A program made the translations under genes and the position numbers. Shown here in pieces: positions 32,715 to 41,972 of a stretch of DNA of 64,000 bases. The stretch is from Parapedobacter deserti (GTDB lineage: Bacteria; Bacteroidota; Bacteroidia; Sphingobacteriales; Sphingobacteriaceae), in the NCBI RefSeq assembly GCF_042646065.1, contig NZ_JBHRTA010000061.1, positions 110,633 to 174,632 of the forward strand, read 5' to 3'. Numbering within the stretch: position 1 is the stretch's first letter; every line of letters begins with the position of its first letter. The notes under the pieces are model-generated. The model had not been told where the DNA came from. It did no database searches and was given only the letters and a program-made list of their open reading frames with translations.

Positions 32715-34972
32715 CCTCGGATAATTTTCGAGATGCTTTCTCAAATACTCCCCAGTGGCGGACGTTTCATGCGCTAACAATTTCTCGACAGGCCCCTCAA
32801 AAATCAATGCTCCACCGTACTTTCCGGCGCCAGGTCCGATATCAATTACCCAATCTGCCTGCGCGATGATATCCAGGTTGTGCTCAATCACCACTACGGT
32901 GTTGCCATGGTTGATGAGTTTATCGAATATCGTCATCAGATTTTCAGTATCTGACGGATGTAAGCCGGTGCTTGGCTCATCCAGCACAAGCAGGTTGGTT
33001 TTGCTATTTAGTTCCTTTGTTAATTTTAGCCGCTGTCTTTCTCCGCCCGAAAAAGTGTTTAGTCGCTGGCCTAATGTGATATAGCTCAAACCCAGTTCTA
33101 TTAGCAAATTGAAATGACCTGAGAATTCCTGGTTTTTGAAAAAGTCCAACGCTTCTGCTATCGTAAGGTTCATGGTTTCTGCGATGTTTTTGCGCTGGTA
33201 TTTAAACCTCAAAACTTCTGGATCGAATCCGCTCCCGCCACATACTTCGCAGGGTTCTTCCACATCTTCCATAAATGCCAGATCGATTTTTTCAATGCCC
33301 AATCCTTTACAGTTCGGGCAGGCGCCATTGCTATTCCGGCTGAATAATTTGTTACTTACCCCATTCGATCTGGCAAACAGGTCGCGGACACTGTCGGAAA
33401 CGCCGAGATAAGTCAGCAAATTGGCTCTTGAACTGATAGCAATCGGGCTTTGATCGATAATCCGGGCTTCGGGATACTGCGTTGGTAAAACCTTACTGAT
33501 TAGGGTGCTTTTACCCGAGCCGGCTACTCCGGTAACTACCGACAGAACAGTTGTGGGTATGCCAACCGTAATGTTTTTCAGGTTATACAGCTTGGCATCG
33601 TTGATCATTATTTTTCCCGTAGCTACACGCGGGCTTGCGTTGTAAGTCCGCTTGCGTGAGAAATATTGCCCGGTCTTACCTTTTGATTTTTTCAGCTCCT
33701 TAAAACTGCCCTCAAAGACAATTTCTCCGCCTTTAGTTCCCGACAGCGGCCCCATATCCACAATATGGTCAGCGATCTTGATCAAATCGGGATCATGTTC
33801 GACAATCAGCACGGTATTGCCTTTTCTTTTGATCTGCTGAATGATGCTGGAAATCTGAGCAAGGTCTTTGGGGTGAAGGCCTATACTGGGTTCGTCAAAT
33901 ATATACAATAGATCTTCTAAGCTGTTGCCCAGGTGCTTGACCATTTTTATGCGCTGGGACTCACCTCCGGATAAGGTGTTTGTGGCCCGGTCTAATGTGA
34001 GGTACTGAAGACCGATGGTCACTAAATTCTCGAGTTTCCTGATCAGCTCATGAAGTATCGTTTCATATGAAGCTGAAGATAATGAGCGGATAAATAACAA
34101 CAACTCATCGATAGAAAGCGCGGCACAGTCTGCAATATCGTTGCCTTCAATGTTGCAGAAAGCACCTTTGTGTTAAGTCTTTTTCCCTTGCATACTGGAC
34201 ACATGCCAGAGACGATGATCTTTTGAAGGTCGTTTTTTCTTAGCTTGTATTCTTTGGAGTCCTTTTTCAGGAAATCTCTTTCTATCCGTGGGATCAGACC
34301 AATATACTGCATCGTTTTGCCCCATTCTTTGGCAGGATGCTTGGGTTTATGTTCTTCTGCATAGAGCAACAAATTCCATTCTTCATGCGAGAAGTCTTTC
34401 AGTTTTTTATCATTGTCAAAGTATCCCGCCCCGGCATACCTCAACCAACGGTAACCGCCCTTCTGGAAGGTGGGAAATTGAATGGCTCCTTCGTTTAAGG
34501 ACTTGTTTTTATCTATTAGCTGATCGACATTGATGCGGCTCGTATAGCCCAATCCCTCACAAGCCGGACACATTCCCTGTGGATGGTTAAATGAAAAGAC
34601 ATTGGAATAGCCCACAAAAGGTTTGCCCATTCTTGAAAACAGTAGACGCAAAGCCGCATAAATATCTGTGGCCGTTCCTACGGTGGAGCGTGCATTGCCA
34701 CCTAACCGTTTCTGATTGATGATTACGGGAACATTGAGGTGTTCAATTTTATCTACATCTGCAACTCCAAGATGTGCCAGGCGATTTCTGACAAAACTGC
34801 TTTGGGTTTCATTGATCTGGCGTTGTGCTTCTGCACCGATAGTTTCGAAAACTAATGATGATTTTCCAGAGCCGGAAACCCCTGTGAAAACGGTTATTTT
34901 GTTTTTGGGGATTTCCAGCGAAATGTTTTTAAGGTTGTTTTGCCGGGCGCCAAATATTTTTATCGTCTTCAT
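32709..34972 (-). pseudogene. UvrA-like ABC ATPase (stand-alone excinuclease A paralogue), frameshifted
   Basis: Two frames join into one protein of about 754 aa. The N-part (34043-34972) has the Walker A VFTGVSGSGKSSLVFETIGA, zinc cysteines (MCPACEGLGYTS) and SGMCPVCKGKRLN; the C-part (32709-34103) has the ABC signature LSGGESQRIKMVKHLG, a second Walker A VTGVAGSGKSTLISKV, LDEPSTGLHPSDTENL and FSGGERQRLKL. After KVLS the frame shifts at about 34163-34166, where one base is missing (VLS then a base short of CNIEGNDIADCAALS). It resembles the short drug-resistance-type UvrA paralogues. The upstream ATG is at 34972. Decay or consensus error is unresolved. Confidence 0.85.
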
Positions 34973-35001
34973 CAATATTTATAAACACGAGGAGTGTTGC
35001 G

Positions 35002-35514
35002 CTAATTCGTCGCACGCTCTTCCAAATGCCGAAGGATATCGGTGATTTGGTTCAGATGCCATTGCGTATGGATACAGATAAAAGTCAACCATTCATACCG
35101 GGTGAGGTAGCCGATGAACGGAAACTCCATGTCAAGGCATAAAGCCGTGAGGTTTTTGCCGCCTGCAATCTGTAGCAGCCGCTCTTTGTTGTGCGTGAGC
35201 TGAACAATCAACTGCCGTAGGTTATGCGACGTTTCCTTGGGATAAACCTGCGGATCTGCTTCTGATTTCTGATTCCTATCTGAAAACATAGCACGCAGGT
35301 CTGCAGCCTTTTCGTCGTATGCACGTTCGGCATGCTGGCTCTTTGAATCGGGGACGCCCTGGCTGCAAATGATGATGTGTTCCGCAACCTGGCCTAATGT
35401 CCAGCTGCCTTCAAAAGGAACCTCATTTACTATGTGCGCAGGTACCGTTTCCAACGCTGCTATCACCGCGTCGAAAACGGTATGGACTTCTTTACTTATA
35501 TATTCAGCTCCCAT
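35002..35514 (-). CDS. DinB-family protein, second
   Basis: 170 aa. SWTLGQVAEHIIICSQGVPD carries the first metal-site histidine and YEWLTFICIHTQWHLNQITD the second and third. Family as the protein at 30669; sequences are only distantly similar. Possible role in thiol or glutathione-like chemistry, unknown. It lies 29 bp upstream of the UvrA-like gene in the same direction, so the two may be co-transcribed. Confidence 0.9.
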   Translation of the reverse strand: MGAEYISKEVHTVFDAVIAALETVPAHIVNEVPFEGSWTLGQVAEHIIICSQGVPDSKSQHAERAYDEKAADLRAMFSDRNQKSEADPQVYPKETSHNLRQLIVQLTHNKERLLQIAGGKNLTALCLDMEFPFIGYLTRYEWLTFICIHTQWHLNQITDILRHLEERATN

Positions 35515-35701
35515 GTTTCGTTCGTTTTTGCTCCCCCCGCGCGCTCAGCGCAGAGTCTTGATTAGTGATGGAAACAAAACTAACGATCCCCGTTGGAATC
35601 ACAAAGGGTAGTAACTGCCATTTTAAGGGGGTAATCCGGACAGTTTGCAGCAAAGATTAAGCAAAAACGCAAACATAGGCAGCAAGGTGGACTGCGAAAC
35701 C

Positions 35702-36139
35702 TTATTGCAGCTTTTTCTGCGTACTGATGGCGATCCGGTTCCAAGCGTTGATAGTCACTACGGCCATGATAATTTGGGCGATGTAGTGGTCATTAAATAG
35801 CTGTTTGGCCCGGTCGTAGGTCGAATCCTGCAATCCGCTTTCATGAATAAGGGTGATTTCCTCGGTCATTTCTAAAATTATCCGTTCCTCCTCGGTATAG
35901 AGGTCGGTTTCCCGCCATGCATCGAGTAAGAAAATCCGCTGGTTGGTTTCGCCATGATCCAGTGCATCAGCGGTGTGCTTGTTGATGCAGAATGCACACC
36001 CGTTGATCTGCGAGGCCCGTATCAGGATCAGGTAATAATGTGTCTTTGATAGCAGGGAATTTTGCAGGTAATTTTCCAGTGCAAACATACCTTTGTATGC
36101 ACCGGGTTCTAATTGGTGAATGTCAATCCGATTTTCCAT
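35702..36139 (-). CDS. Carboxymuconolactone decarboxylase/AhpD-like protein
   Basis: 145 aa. LILIRASQINGCAFCINKHT has the CxxC redox pair and downstream histidine of the AhpD family, in the alkylhydroperoxidase-like CMD fold, ending with NAWNRIAISTQKKL. It probably acts as a disulfide-linked peroxidase. A -7 box TATTTTTG (36162-36169, minus strand) sits 23 bp before the ATG. A Crp-type regulator is next upstream on the same strand, the usual pairing in Bacteroidota. Confidence 0.9.
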   Translation of the reverse strand: MENRIDIHQLEPGAYKGMFALENYLQNSLLSKTHYYLILIRASQINGCAFCINKHTADALDHGETNQRIFLLDAWRETDLYTEEERIILEMTEEITLIHESGLQDSTYDRAKQLFNDHYIAQIIMAVVTINAWNRIAISTQKKLQ

Positions 36140-36201
36140 ATAAGTTGTTTTTATTTCCCGGCAAAAATAGATTGCTGCGGCGAGGAAAATCTTAAACGGG
36201 T

Positions 36202-36777
36202 TTAAGAACGCTTTTTGCGCTTGATTTCGCTTAAATATTCGGGGGTCATATTCAGGTACGAAGCCAGCAGGTGCTGTGGTACCCTGTTTGTAAAATCAGG
36301 GAAATTGTCGTTGAAGTGATGATAGCCTTCCTCCCGCGAAAAGTCGAAGAGATATCTTGTCCGGAATTGGGATGCAGCATAGGCGCGCTGATAGATTAAA
36401 CGGAAATACCGTTCCAACTTTGGAAAGCGCCTCAATAGCTTTTCCTGATTGGGGTAATCGATGGCTAACACATCGGTGTGCTCAATGGCCTGTATGGCAA
36501 AATCGGTGATTGCTTGGTTGTCGAAAGCGGCGTAATCGGTGATCCACCAATTTTCAATGGCAAACTGAATGGTTTGCTCATTGCCCTTATCGTTTATAAA
36601 GAATAGCCTTAAACATCCTTTGATAACAAAGAAATGAAACCTGCACTTGGTGTAGGGTTCGAGAAGCGCCTCTTTCCTGGAAAAGGATGTCAAACGGAAG
36701 AAGCTTAGCATTTCGGCTTCTTCGTTGCGATCGAGTTCAATAAACTCTCTGAAATGCTTAATTAGGGTGTCAGGCAT
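36202..36777 (-). CDS. Crp/Fnr-family transcriptional regulator
   Basis: 191 aa. N-terminal cyclic-nucleotide-binding-like beta barrel (KCRFHFFVIKGCLRLFFIND), no Fe-S cysteines of the FNR kind. The HTH (FTNRVPQHLLASYLNMTPEY, LSEIKRKK) is at the end. Members of this Bacteroidota clade commonly precede AhpD-like genes and regulate them. Start ATG at 36777. Confidence 0.9.
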   Translation of the reverse strand: MPDTLIKHFREFIELDRNEEAEMLSFFRLTSFSRKEALLEPYTKCRFHFFVIKGCLRLFFINDKGNEQTIQFAIENWWITDYAAFDNQAITDFAIQAIEHTDVLAIDYPNQEKLLRRFPKLERYFRLIYQRAYAASQFRTRYLFDFSREEGYHHFNDNFPDFTNRVPQHLLASYLNMTPEYLSEIKRKKRS

Positions 36778-36806
36778 AGCTGTAATAGATGTGTTGGTCG
36801 TTTCAC

Positions 36807-37745
36807 TCAGTTGAAGCTTTCCCTAAATTCCAATGGGCTCTGATTTGTTTTATTGCGGAAAAACTTGCTGAACGACTGTGGATGTTCAAAGCCCATTGAA
36901 TAGGCAATTTCCGAAACAGATAGACCGGTGGTGGAGAGCTTTTCCTTGGCTTTTTCGATCAGCTTGTTGTGGATATGCTGCTGGGTGTTTTGCCCGGTGA
37001 GGGATCGCAGCATGTCGCTGAGGTAGCTTGGGGAAAAGTTCAGCCGGTCGGCAAGCGACTGGACCGTGGGGATGCCGCCGTTCAGTGACGCTTGCCCGTC
37101 GAAATACTCGTCCAACAGGGCTTCCAAGGCTCCTAACACCGTATCATTGACGGGCTTGCGGGTGATGAATTGCCGCGTGTAAAAGCGATGGGCGTAATTC
37201 AACAGTAACTCGATCTGCGAGATAATTATATCGTGACTGATATCATCGATGCGGCTGTTTAGTTCCTCTTCCATGTTCCTGAAAACAGAAAGAATGACTT
37301 CTTTTTCCTTGTCAGACAAATGCAGTGCCTCGTTGGTGGAATAGGAAAAATAATGGTACCGCTTAATAGTTTTTGCTAAGGGATAGTTTAACAAAAAATC
37401 AGGATGTATTAATAGGGTGATCTGTTGATTGACACACTGATTTTCGACTTGGCCGTTGCCCACCTTGTCATTATTGCCGACAATCTGATGGGGCGCAGCG
37501 AAAAATAGCCCGCCCTCGCTGAAATCGAAATAGGTCTGTCCGTACCGCAGCGTGCCCCCCAGATCGGGTCTGAAGGATATCTTATAAAAATTTAACACAT
37601 GGCGGTGCGCGGGCGGCAGCCCAGCCACGGGATTATCGACGCCGTTGACAAGTGCAATCAGCGGGTGCTGGGGAGCCGGAAAACCGACGGCTTTCATGGC
37701 CTCCGATAACGACTCGAACTGCTTGGGTGCGTGTTCGCTTTTCAT
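36807..37745 (-). CDS. AraC-family transcriptional regulator of the second SDR-AraC pair
   Basis: 312 aa from ATG at 37745 (an ATG directly before it also fits). Effector domain then HTH pair TVQSLADRLNFSPSYLSDML and LSVSEIAYSMGFEHPQSFSK, closing SPLEFRESFN. It is paralogous to the protein at 20612. The -7 box TATCTTTG lies one base upstream of the double ATG, suggesting a leaderless mRNA. It likely controls the SDR upstream. Confidence 0.9.
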   Translation of the reverse strand: MKSEHAPKQFESLSEAMKAVGFPAPQHPLIALVNGVDNPVAGLPPAHRHVLNFYKISFRPDLGGTLRYGQTYFDFSEGGLFFAAPHQIVGNNDKVGNGQVENQCVNQQITLLIHPDFLLNYPLAKTIKRYHYFSYSTNEALHLSDKEKEVILSVFRNMEEELNSRIDDISHDIIISQIELLLNYAHRFYTRQFITRKPVNDTVLGALEALLDEYFDGQASLNGGIPTVQSLADRLNFSPSYLSDMLRSLTGQNTQQHIHNKLIEKAKEKLSTTGLSVSEIAYSMGFEHPQSFSKFFRNKTNQSPLEFRESFN

Positions 37746-37749
37746 CATA

Positions 37750-37757
37750 CAAAGATA
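37750..37757 (-). promoter_or_regulatory. -7 box abutting the AraC start codon
   Basis: TATCTTTG on the minus strand, followed by T and then ATGATG. Transcription would begin at or inside the start codon. Confidence 0.5.
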
Positions 37758-37820
37758 GTATTTAACCTGTAAAACGCCGTCCGGTATCCATTCGCGGATA
37801 CCGGATGCGGCGTTATAACT

Positions 37821-38687
37821 TTACCCTTGGGCCGCATTTGAAAAGGCTTCCCATGCTTCCCAAATCTTTAGCCGGCTGGAATAGGCTTCACGGACCTCGG
37901 GTAAGTTATACTTACCCAGAAATAGACGTAACGGTGGCTCGGGGGCGTCTACCGCGGCAAAAATTGCTTCCGGCGTTGCTTCGGGAGCGCCCTTTTCCAG
38001 CTGCTGGATTTTTCCGAAAAGTTTAGCTTTCAATTCGTCATAAATAGGCTGGCTATCCGCAAACTTCAATGATTCTTGGCTGCTGAACGTGGTCGCGTAA
38101 GCGCCCGGCTCGATGATGGTGACATCAATACCGAAGGGCTTTACCTCAACGGCTAAGCTCTCATAAATGGCTTCAAAGGCCCACTTGGATGAACAATAAT
38201 AGCCAATTACCGGATATGCTACGTGCCCCAGCGAACTGGACGTGCCCAAGATGTGTCCCCGCCCTTGTTTCCGCAGCAACGGCAATGCGGCCTGGATCAC
38301 GGAAACGGGGCCAAACACATTGGTATCGTATAGCTGCCGGATGTCATCGGCACTGGCTTCTTCAATCGTTCCGACGAGCGAATAGCCTGCATTGTTTAAG
38401 ACGACATCCAGTCGGCCGAAATGGGCATGGGCGGCATTCACTGCGGTTGTTGCCTGCTGGCGGTTGATAACGTCCAAAGCCAGTGTAAGTACATTGGCTC
38501 CGTATTTCTCTTCCAGATCGGCAATGCTTTCCAAGTTGCGGGCGGTGGCGGCTACCTTGTCGCCGCGTTGGAGTGCGGCTTCGGCCCACACCCGCCCGAA
38601 GCCCCGGGAAGCCCCGGTAATGAACCATACTTTTTCTGTTTGTTTTGCAGCGTTTGCTGCATCGGCTTGTTGTTGTACCATAGTCAT
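37821..38687 (-). CDS. Short-chain dehydrogenase/reductase (SDR), 288 aa
   Basis: Classical SDR: WFITGASRGFGRVWAEAAL, DVVLNNAGYSLVGTIEEASA, ILGTSSSLGHVAYPVIGYYC with the Ser and Tyr, and SSKWAFEAI with the Lys. Longer C-terminus than the SDR at 19829, of a different subfamily (oxidoreductases with the NNAGYxxxGxIEE motif). Upstream of the AraC gene with 72 bp between, the same order as the pair at 19829-21523. Substrate unknown. Confidence 0.92.
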   Translation of the reverse strand: MTMVQQQADAANAAKQTEKVWFITGASRGFGRVWAEAALQRGDKVAATARNLESIADLEEKYGANVLTLALDVINRQQATTAVNAAHAHFGRLDVVLNNAGYSLVGTIEEASADDIRQLYDTNVFGPVSVIQAALPLLRKQGRGHILGTSSSLGHVAYPVIGYYCSSKWAFEAIYESLAVEVKPFGIDVTIIEPGAYATTFSSQESLKFADSQPIYDELKAKLFGKIQQLEKGAPEATPEAIFAAVDAPEPPLRLFLGKYNLPEVREAYSSRLKIWEAWEAFSNAAQG

Positions 38688-38801
38688 ATATGCTGTTAAA
38701 TAAACGATGGGGCAAAGTTCGGGAGGCGCCGGTCCGGGCGAGTAGCCAAAACGGGTGGGGTTGTAGCCGAAATGGGAAAGGACGGCCGGCAGGCGATGGA
38801 A

Positions 38802-38827
38802 ACCTCCGCCCGGGGAAGGGCGGAGGT
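38802..38827 (-). terminator. Rho-independent-like hairpin ending glycan locus 2
   Basis: ACCTCCGCCC, 6-base loop, GGGCGGAGGT: a perfect 10-bp GC-rich stem 23 bp after the FAD-oxidoreductase stop. The following minus-strand bases have only TTTCC, so the T-run is weak. Confidence 0.6.
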
Positions 38828-38849
38828 CTGGTGCTTAATCGCTATTGCG

Positions 38850-40490
38850 TTATATCAAACCCGGCAGGTCCAGAATCTGCCCGGCATCTTCCAGCCGACG
38901 ACGTAGTTCGCCGTAGTCGACCTGCTGTACATCGATGTCTTCGTCGATCGCCAGTATGGCTGCTGCGGCTGCGGAGTGACCGAGCACCATAAAGGTCCAC
39001 TCCAAGCGGATAGCGCCGTAAGCGATGTAACTTGATGACGGACAGGTGGGAGTGAGTAGATTTGTGCATTCGCCGGGCTTGGGCACCAACGCACGGTAAG
39101 AAATGGGAAGCGGCCGCCATTGCCCTGCTGGCTCAAACACAAAGCCTTCGTTGTAGGCGTATCCGTCTTTAACGATCCGTCGGGTACTGTGCACGTCTGG
39201 AGGCCAGTAGGCAACCCCAACAGGATCTTCAACCGGTATGGGATCAGGTGTGAGTATATGATGCTCCGTGATGACGTAATCTGAAACCATCCGCCGAGCG
39301 CTGCGTACGTAAAACTGCCGCGGCCATCCACCGTTGTCGGTGAATTCGTCCTTGGCCAGTCCCCAGGATGCCCATTCCCGTTGGAGATCGGGATCTAACT
39401 CGCCGACTTCGGGATCATTGGCCAGGAAGTAAAACCAACCTTGGGTAAACGTCTTGTGCTGATTGAAAATCGCTTCGCGCGTACGGTAGTCTCCGGTGGG
39501 GTAGCCTACGTTCATGCCGTACAGATTGTGAGAAAGGTCGTGCCAAGCGCCCAGATCTGATTTTTGGTTGGGCACGGACGCCCAAGGCCACAATAGCTTG
39601 CCGCCAGCCCTCAGGTACCTTAGGTAAATCTCGTAATGACTGCGGTCGTAACCGGCAGGCTTTTCAAACGGAATCTGATTTTCCTTGACCGGCGTGAGGC
39701 ATGCGCGGAAGCAGTATGCTTGGATGTACGGACTGGCGCTGCCCGGCTGGCCGATATCTCCCGGCTGAATGGTGTAAATCAGCCCGCTGCTTGGATTTCC
39801 GGGGTCGACATAGGGATCAATGGGCAAAGCGAACTGGGCATGCGTGGTTTCGGCCCGGACACCATTGAGGGTTTCACCATAGGTGTCGTTGGATTCGCGG
39901 CCTGAGGCGACCGAAACGCCGGCCGCTGCCAATAGATCGCCTTCGTATGAGGCGTCGATGAATACCCGGGCACGGAAGGTCTTGCCGTCTTCCATCGCGA
40001 TTTGCTGGATGCGGGTACCCGATTTGGTCACCGCGCCGGAATTTTCGGAGAGCCGGGTCTGGGTAAACACATGCACACCTGCCGCCGCGAGCCACTCCTC
40101 GATGAGCCGCTCGGCGACGCCTGGTTCGTGCGGCCAGATCTCGCGCACCTTCTTTTTATTTTTTACCGCGTCTAAAAATGCCGCCTCGCGGTCGTAATGC
40201 ACGGCGATGCGCCGGTAGAACTCAATGGCCAAACCGCCCACGGCAAGGCTGTTCTGAAAGTCTTTCTGGCTGTCTATGTCGGTAACGCCAAGACCATTTA
40301 CGAGGATGCCCCCAACAGCATAGGTGGGCTCGATAAGGGCCACCGTCTTGCCGTTGTTGGCGGCATGGATGGCGGCGATGAATCCGCCGGGGGTGCCACC
40401 GTATATGACAATGTCGTAAGGCCGGTCTGCACGCTCGCAGGCGGCGAGCCATAGCACCGACATAGCTATGAAATATGCAATCTTGTTCAT
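38850..40490 (-). CDS. Secreted FAD-dependent oxidoreductase (FAD_oxidored, PF12831-type), locus 2
   Basis: 546 aa. MNKIAYFIAMSVLWLAACER is a signal with lipobox-like cysteine. YDIVIYGGTPGGFIAAIHAA is the FAD-binding Rossmann motif (GxGGxGG-like), followed by TVALIEPTYAVGGILVNGLG, FIDASYEGDLLAAAGVS and, later, LGHSAAAAAILAIDED. Periplasmic PF12831 oxidoreductases recur in Bacteroidota glycan loci but few substrates are known; oxidation of a sugar or related polyol is a plausible role. It follows SusD by 13 bp in the operon. Confidence 0.9.
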   Translation of the reverse strand: MNKIAYFIAMSVLWLAACERADRPYDIVIYGGTPGGFIAAIHAANNGKTVALIEPTYAVGGILVNGLGVTDIDSQKDFQNSLAVGGLAIEFYRRIAVHYDREAAFLDAVKNKKKVREIWPHEPGVAERLIEEWLAAAGVHVFTQTRLSENSGAVTKSGTRIQQIAMEDGKTFRARVFIDASYEGDLLAAAGVSVASGRESNDTYGETLNGVRAETTHAQFALPIDPYVDPGNPSSGLIYTIQPGDIGQPGSASPYIQAYCFRACLTPVKENQIPFEKPAGYDRSHYEIYLRYLRAGGKLLWPWASVPNQKSDLGAWHDLSHNLYGMNVGYPTGDYRTREAIFNQHKTFTQGWFYFLANDPEVGELDPDLQREWASWGLAKDEFTDNGGWPRQFYVRSARRMVSDYVITEHHILTPDPIPVEDPVGVAYWPPDVHSTRRIVKDGYAYNEGFVFEPAGQWRPLPISYRALVPKPGECTNLLTPTCPSSSYIAYGAIRLEWTFMVLGHSAAAAAILAIDEDIDVQQVDYGELRRRLEDAGQILDLPGLI

Positions 40491-40503
40491 GGATACGTAT
40501 AAA

Positions 40504-41970
40504 TTAATAGCCTGAATTCTGTTCGAGCTTCTTATTCGCTTCCATCTCCCGAAATGGGATGGGAAAGCGCTTGTGAATCTCCTTGATCGGCGCGTTTCTG
40601 CCGAAGCTGTTTTCGTTTGTGACGGCTTCGATCAACTGATCCCGGCGAACGAGGTCAAACCAGCGGTGGCCCTCGAAACACAACTCGAGCCTCCGCTCCA
40701 GCAAGACGGCTTCGTTAAAGGCTGCTTTGTCCAGATCGCTCAGTGCGGTCAGTCCGGCGCGATCTCTGACCTCGTTTATCGCTTCGTAAGCAGCCGGCGT
40801 AGGGCCGTTGTTTGCTTCATTGAGCGCTTCGGCATAAATGAGCAGCACTTCCGCATACCGCATATACGGCCAGCTGGTGCCTCCGTTGAGACCGACCCTG
40901 ACCGTTGGGTCTGCCAGCTTCCAGAAGGATACGGCCACCGTGGGATCGGGGTCGTCGACGGATAGATGGACCGTCTGACCGGTGCCCGGATGGACATAGG
41001 AAGTTAAAAACGAGACGGCCTTACGCTTGTCATCGGCGGTGTAGCTATCAAAAAGTGACTTAGTGACCCGGAAAATGCCAAATCCGTTGTTGGGTACAAT
41101 GGGTGCACCTCGCGGGGCATACCCTGTGGTGAAGTGATTGCCTTTGATATCGGTCAGAAACTGCACCTCGAAAATGGACTCCTTGCCACCCCGATTTGCC
41201 AGCGTGAATACATCGGCATAGTCTTCCCATAGGTCATAGATTTTCAGATCAATGACCTCTTTTGCCTTGGAAGCGGCCTGCGCCCAGTAGGGCGAGCTCG
41301 GCGTGTTGCCCGCGCGGGTAAGGTATACCTTGGCCAGAAGGGCCATAGCTGCGCCCTTGGTGGCCCTGCCTTTTTCAGTTTCATGCAGTAGCGGCAGTGT
41401 GGCTTCGGCCTCCGTTAGGTCACTTTCAATGAGTTGATAAACATCTGCTATAGACGAGCGGGGCACTTCAACCTCTTCCAGGTTGGTGGTTTCAGACAGC
41501 ACCAATGGAAGCTCCCCGAAAAAGCGGACCAGGTTGAAATAGTGCAGGGCCCGGAGGTACTTAGCTTCCGCAATGTAAACGCGTTTAAGCTGTTCGTCCA
41601 TGCTAATGCCCGGCACCCGGTCTATAATGACATTGCTGTGCTGGATAGCTTTGTACGAAGCTTGCCAGATCTGGCCGGGGTAGATGTTGGCAGCATTGTG
41701 GGTATATCGCCAGATGGCTATTCGGTCGGCCCCTCCGGTAAGGAAAGGGATACCATTGTCTGCACAGATCTCGTTTGGCGTCAAAATATGTTCGGCCCAA
41801 TATAGCTCGTGCAGTACGGCGTAAGCACCGATGACCGCGGCTTTGGCGTCTGTCTCGGTCTTGTAAAACGTCCCTGAAGTAAGGTAACCCCTTGGTGCTA
41901 CATCCAACTTGGCGTCGCAACCTTGAAGAATAGCAAGTAGCACGAGAAGGCATATGATATGTGGTTTCAT
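40504..41970 (-). CDS. SusD/RagB-family lipoprotein, locus 2
   Basis: 488 aa. MKPHIICLLVLLAILQGCDA gives the lipobox. VYIAEAKYLRALHYFNLVRF and FGELPLV are SusD TPR motifs; LLERRLELCFEGHRWFDLVR is the C-terminal one. Surface glycan binding with the adjacent SusC. It begins 2 bp after the SusC stop. Confidence 0.95.
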   Translation of the reverse strand: MKPHIICLLVLLAILQGCDAKLDVAPRGYLTSGTFYKTETDAKAAVIGAYAVLHELYWAEHILTPNEICADNGIPFLTGGADRIAIWRYTHNAANIYPGQIWQASYKAIQHSNVIIDRVPGISMDEQLKRVYIAEAKYLRALHYFNLVRFFGELPLVLSETTNLEEVEVPRSSIADVYQLIESDLTEAEATLPLLHETEKGRATKGAAMALLAKVYLTRAGNTPSSPYWAQAASKAKEVIDLKIYDLWEDYADVFTLANRGGKESIFEVQFLTDIKGNHFTTGYAPRGAPIVPNNGFGIFRVTKSLFDSYTADDKRKAVSFLTSYVHPGTGQTVHLSVDDPDPTVAVSFWKLADPTVRVGLNGGTSWPYMRYAEVLLIYAEALNEANNGPTPAAYEAINEVRDRAGLTALSDLDKAAFNEAVLLERRLELCFEGHRWFDLVRRDQLIEAVTNENSFGRNAPIKEIHKRFPIPFREMEANKKLEQNSGY

Positions 41971-41972
41971 AA

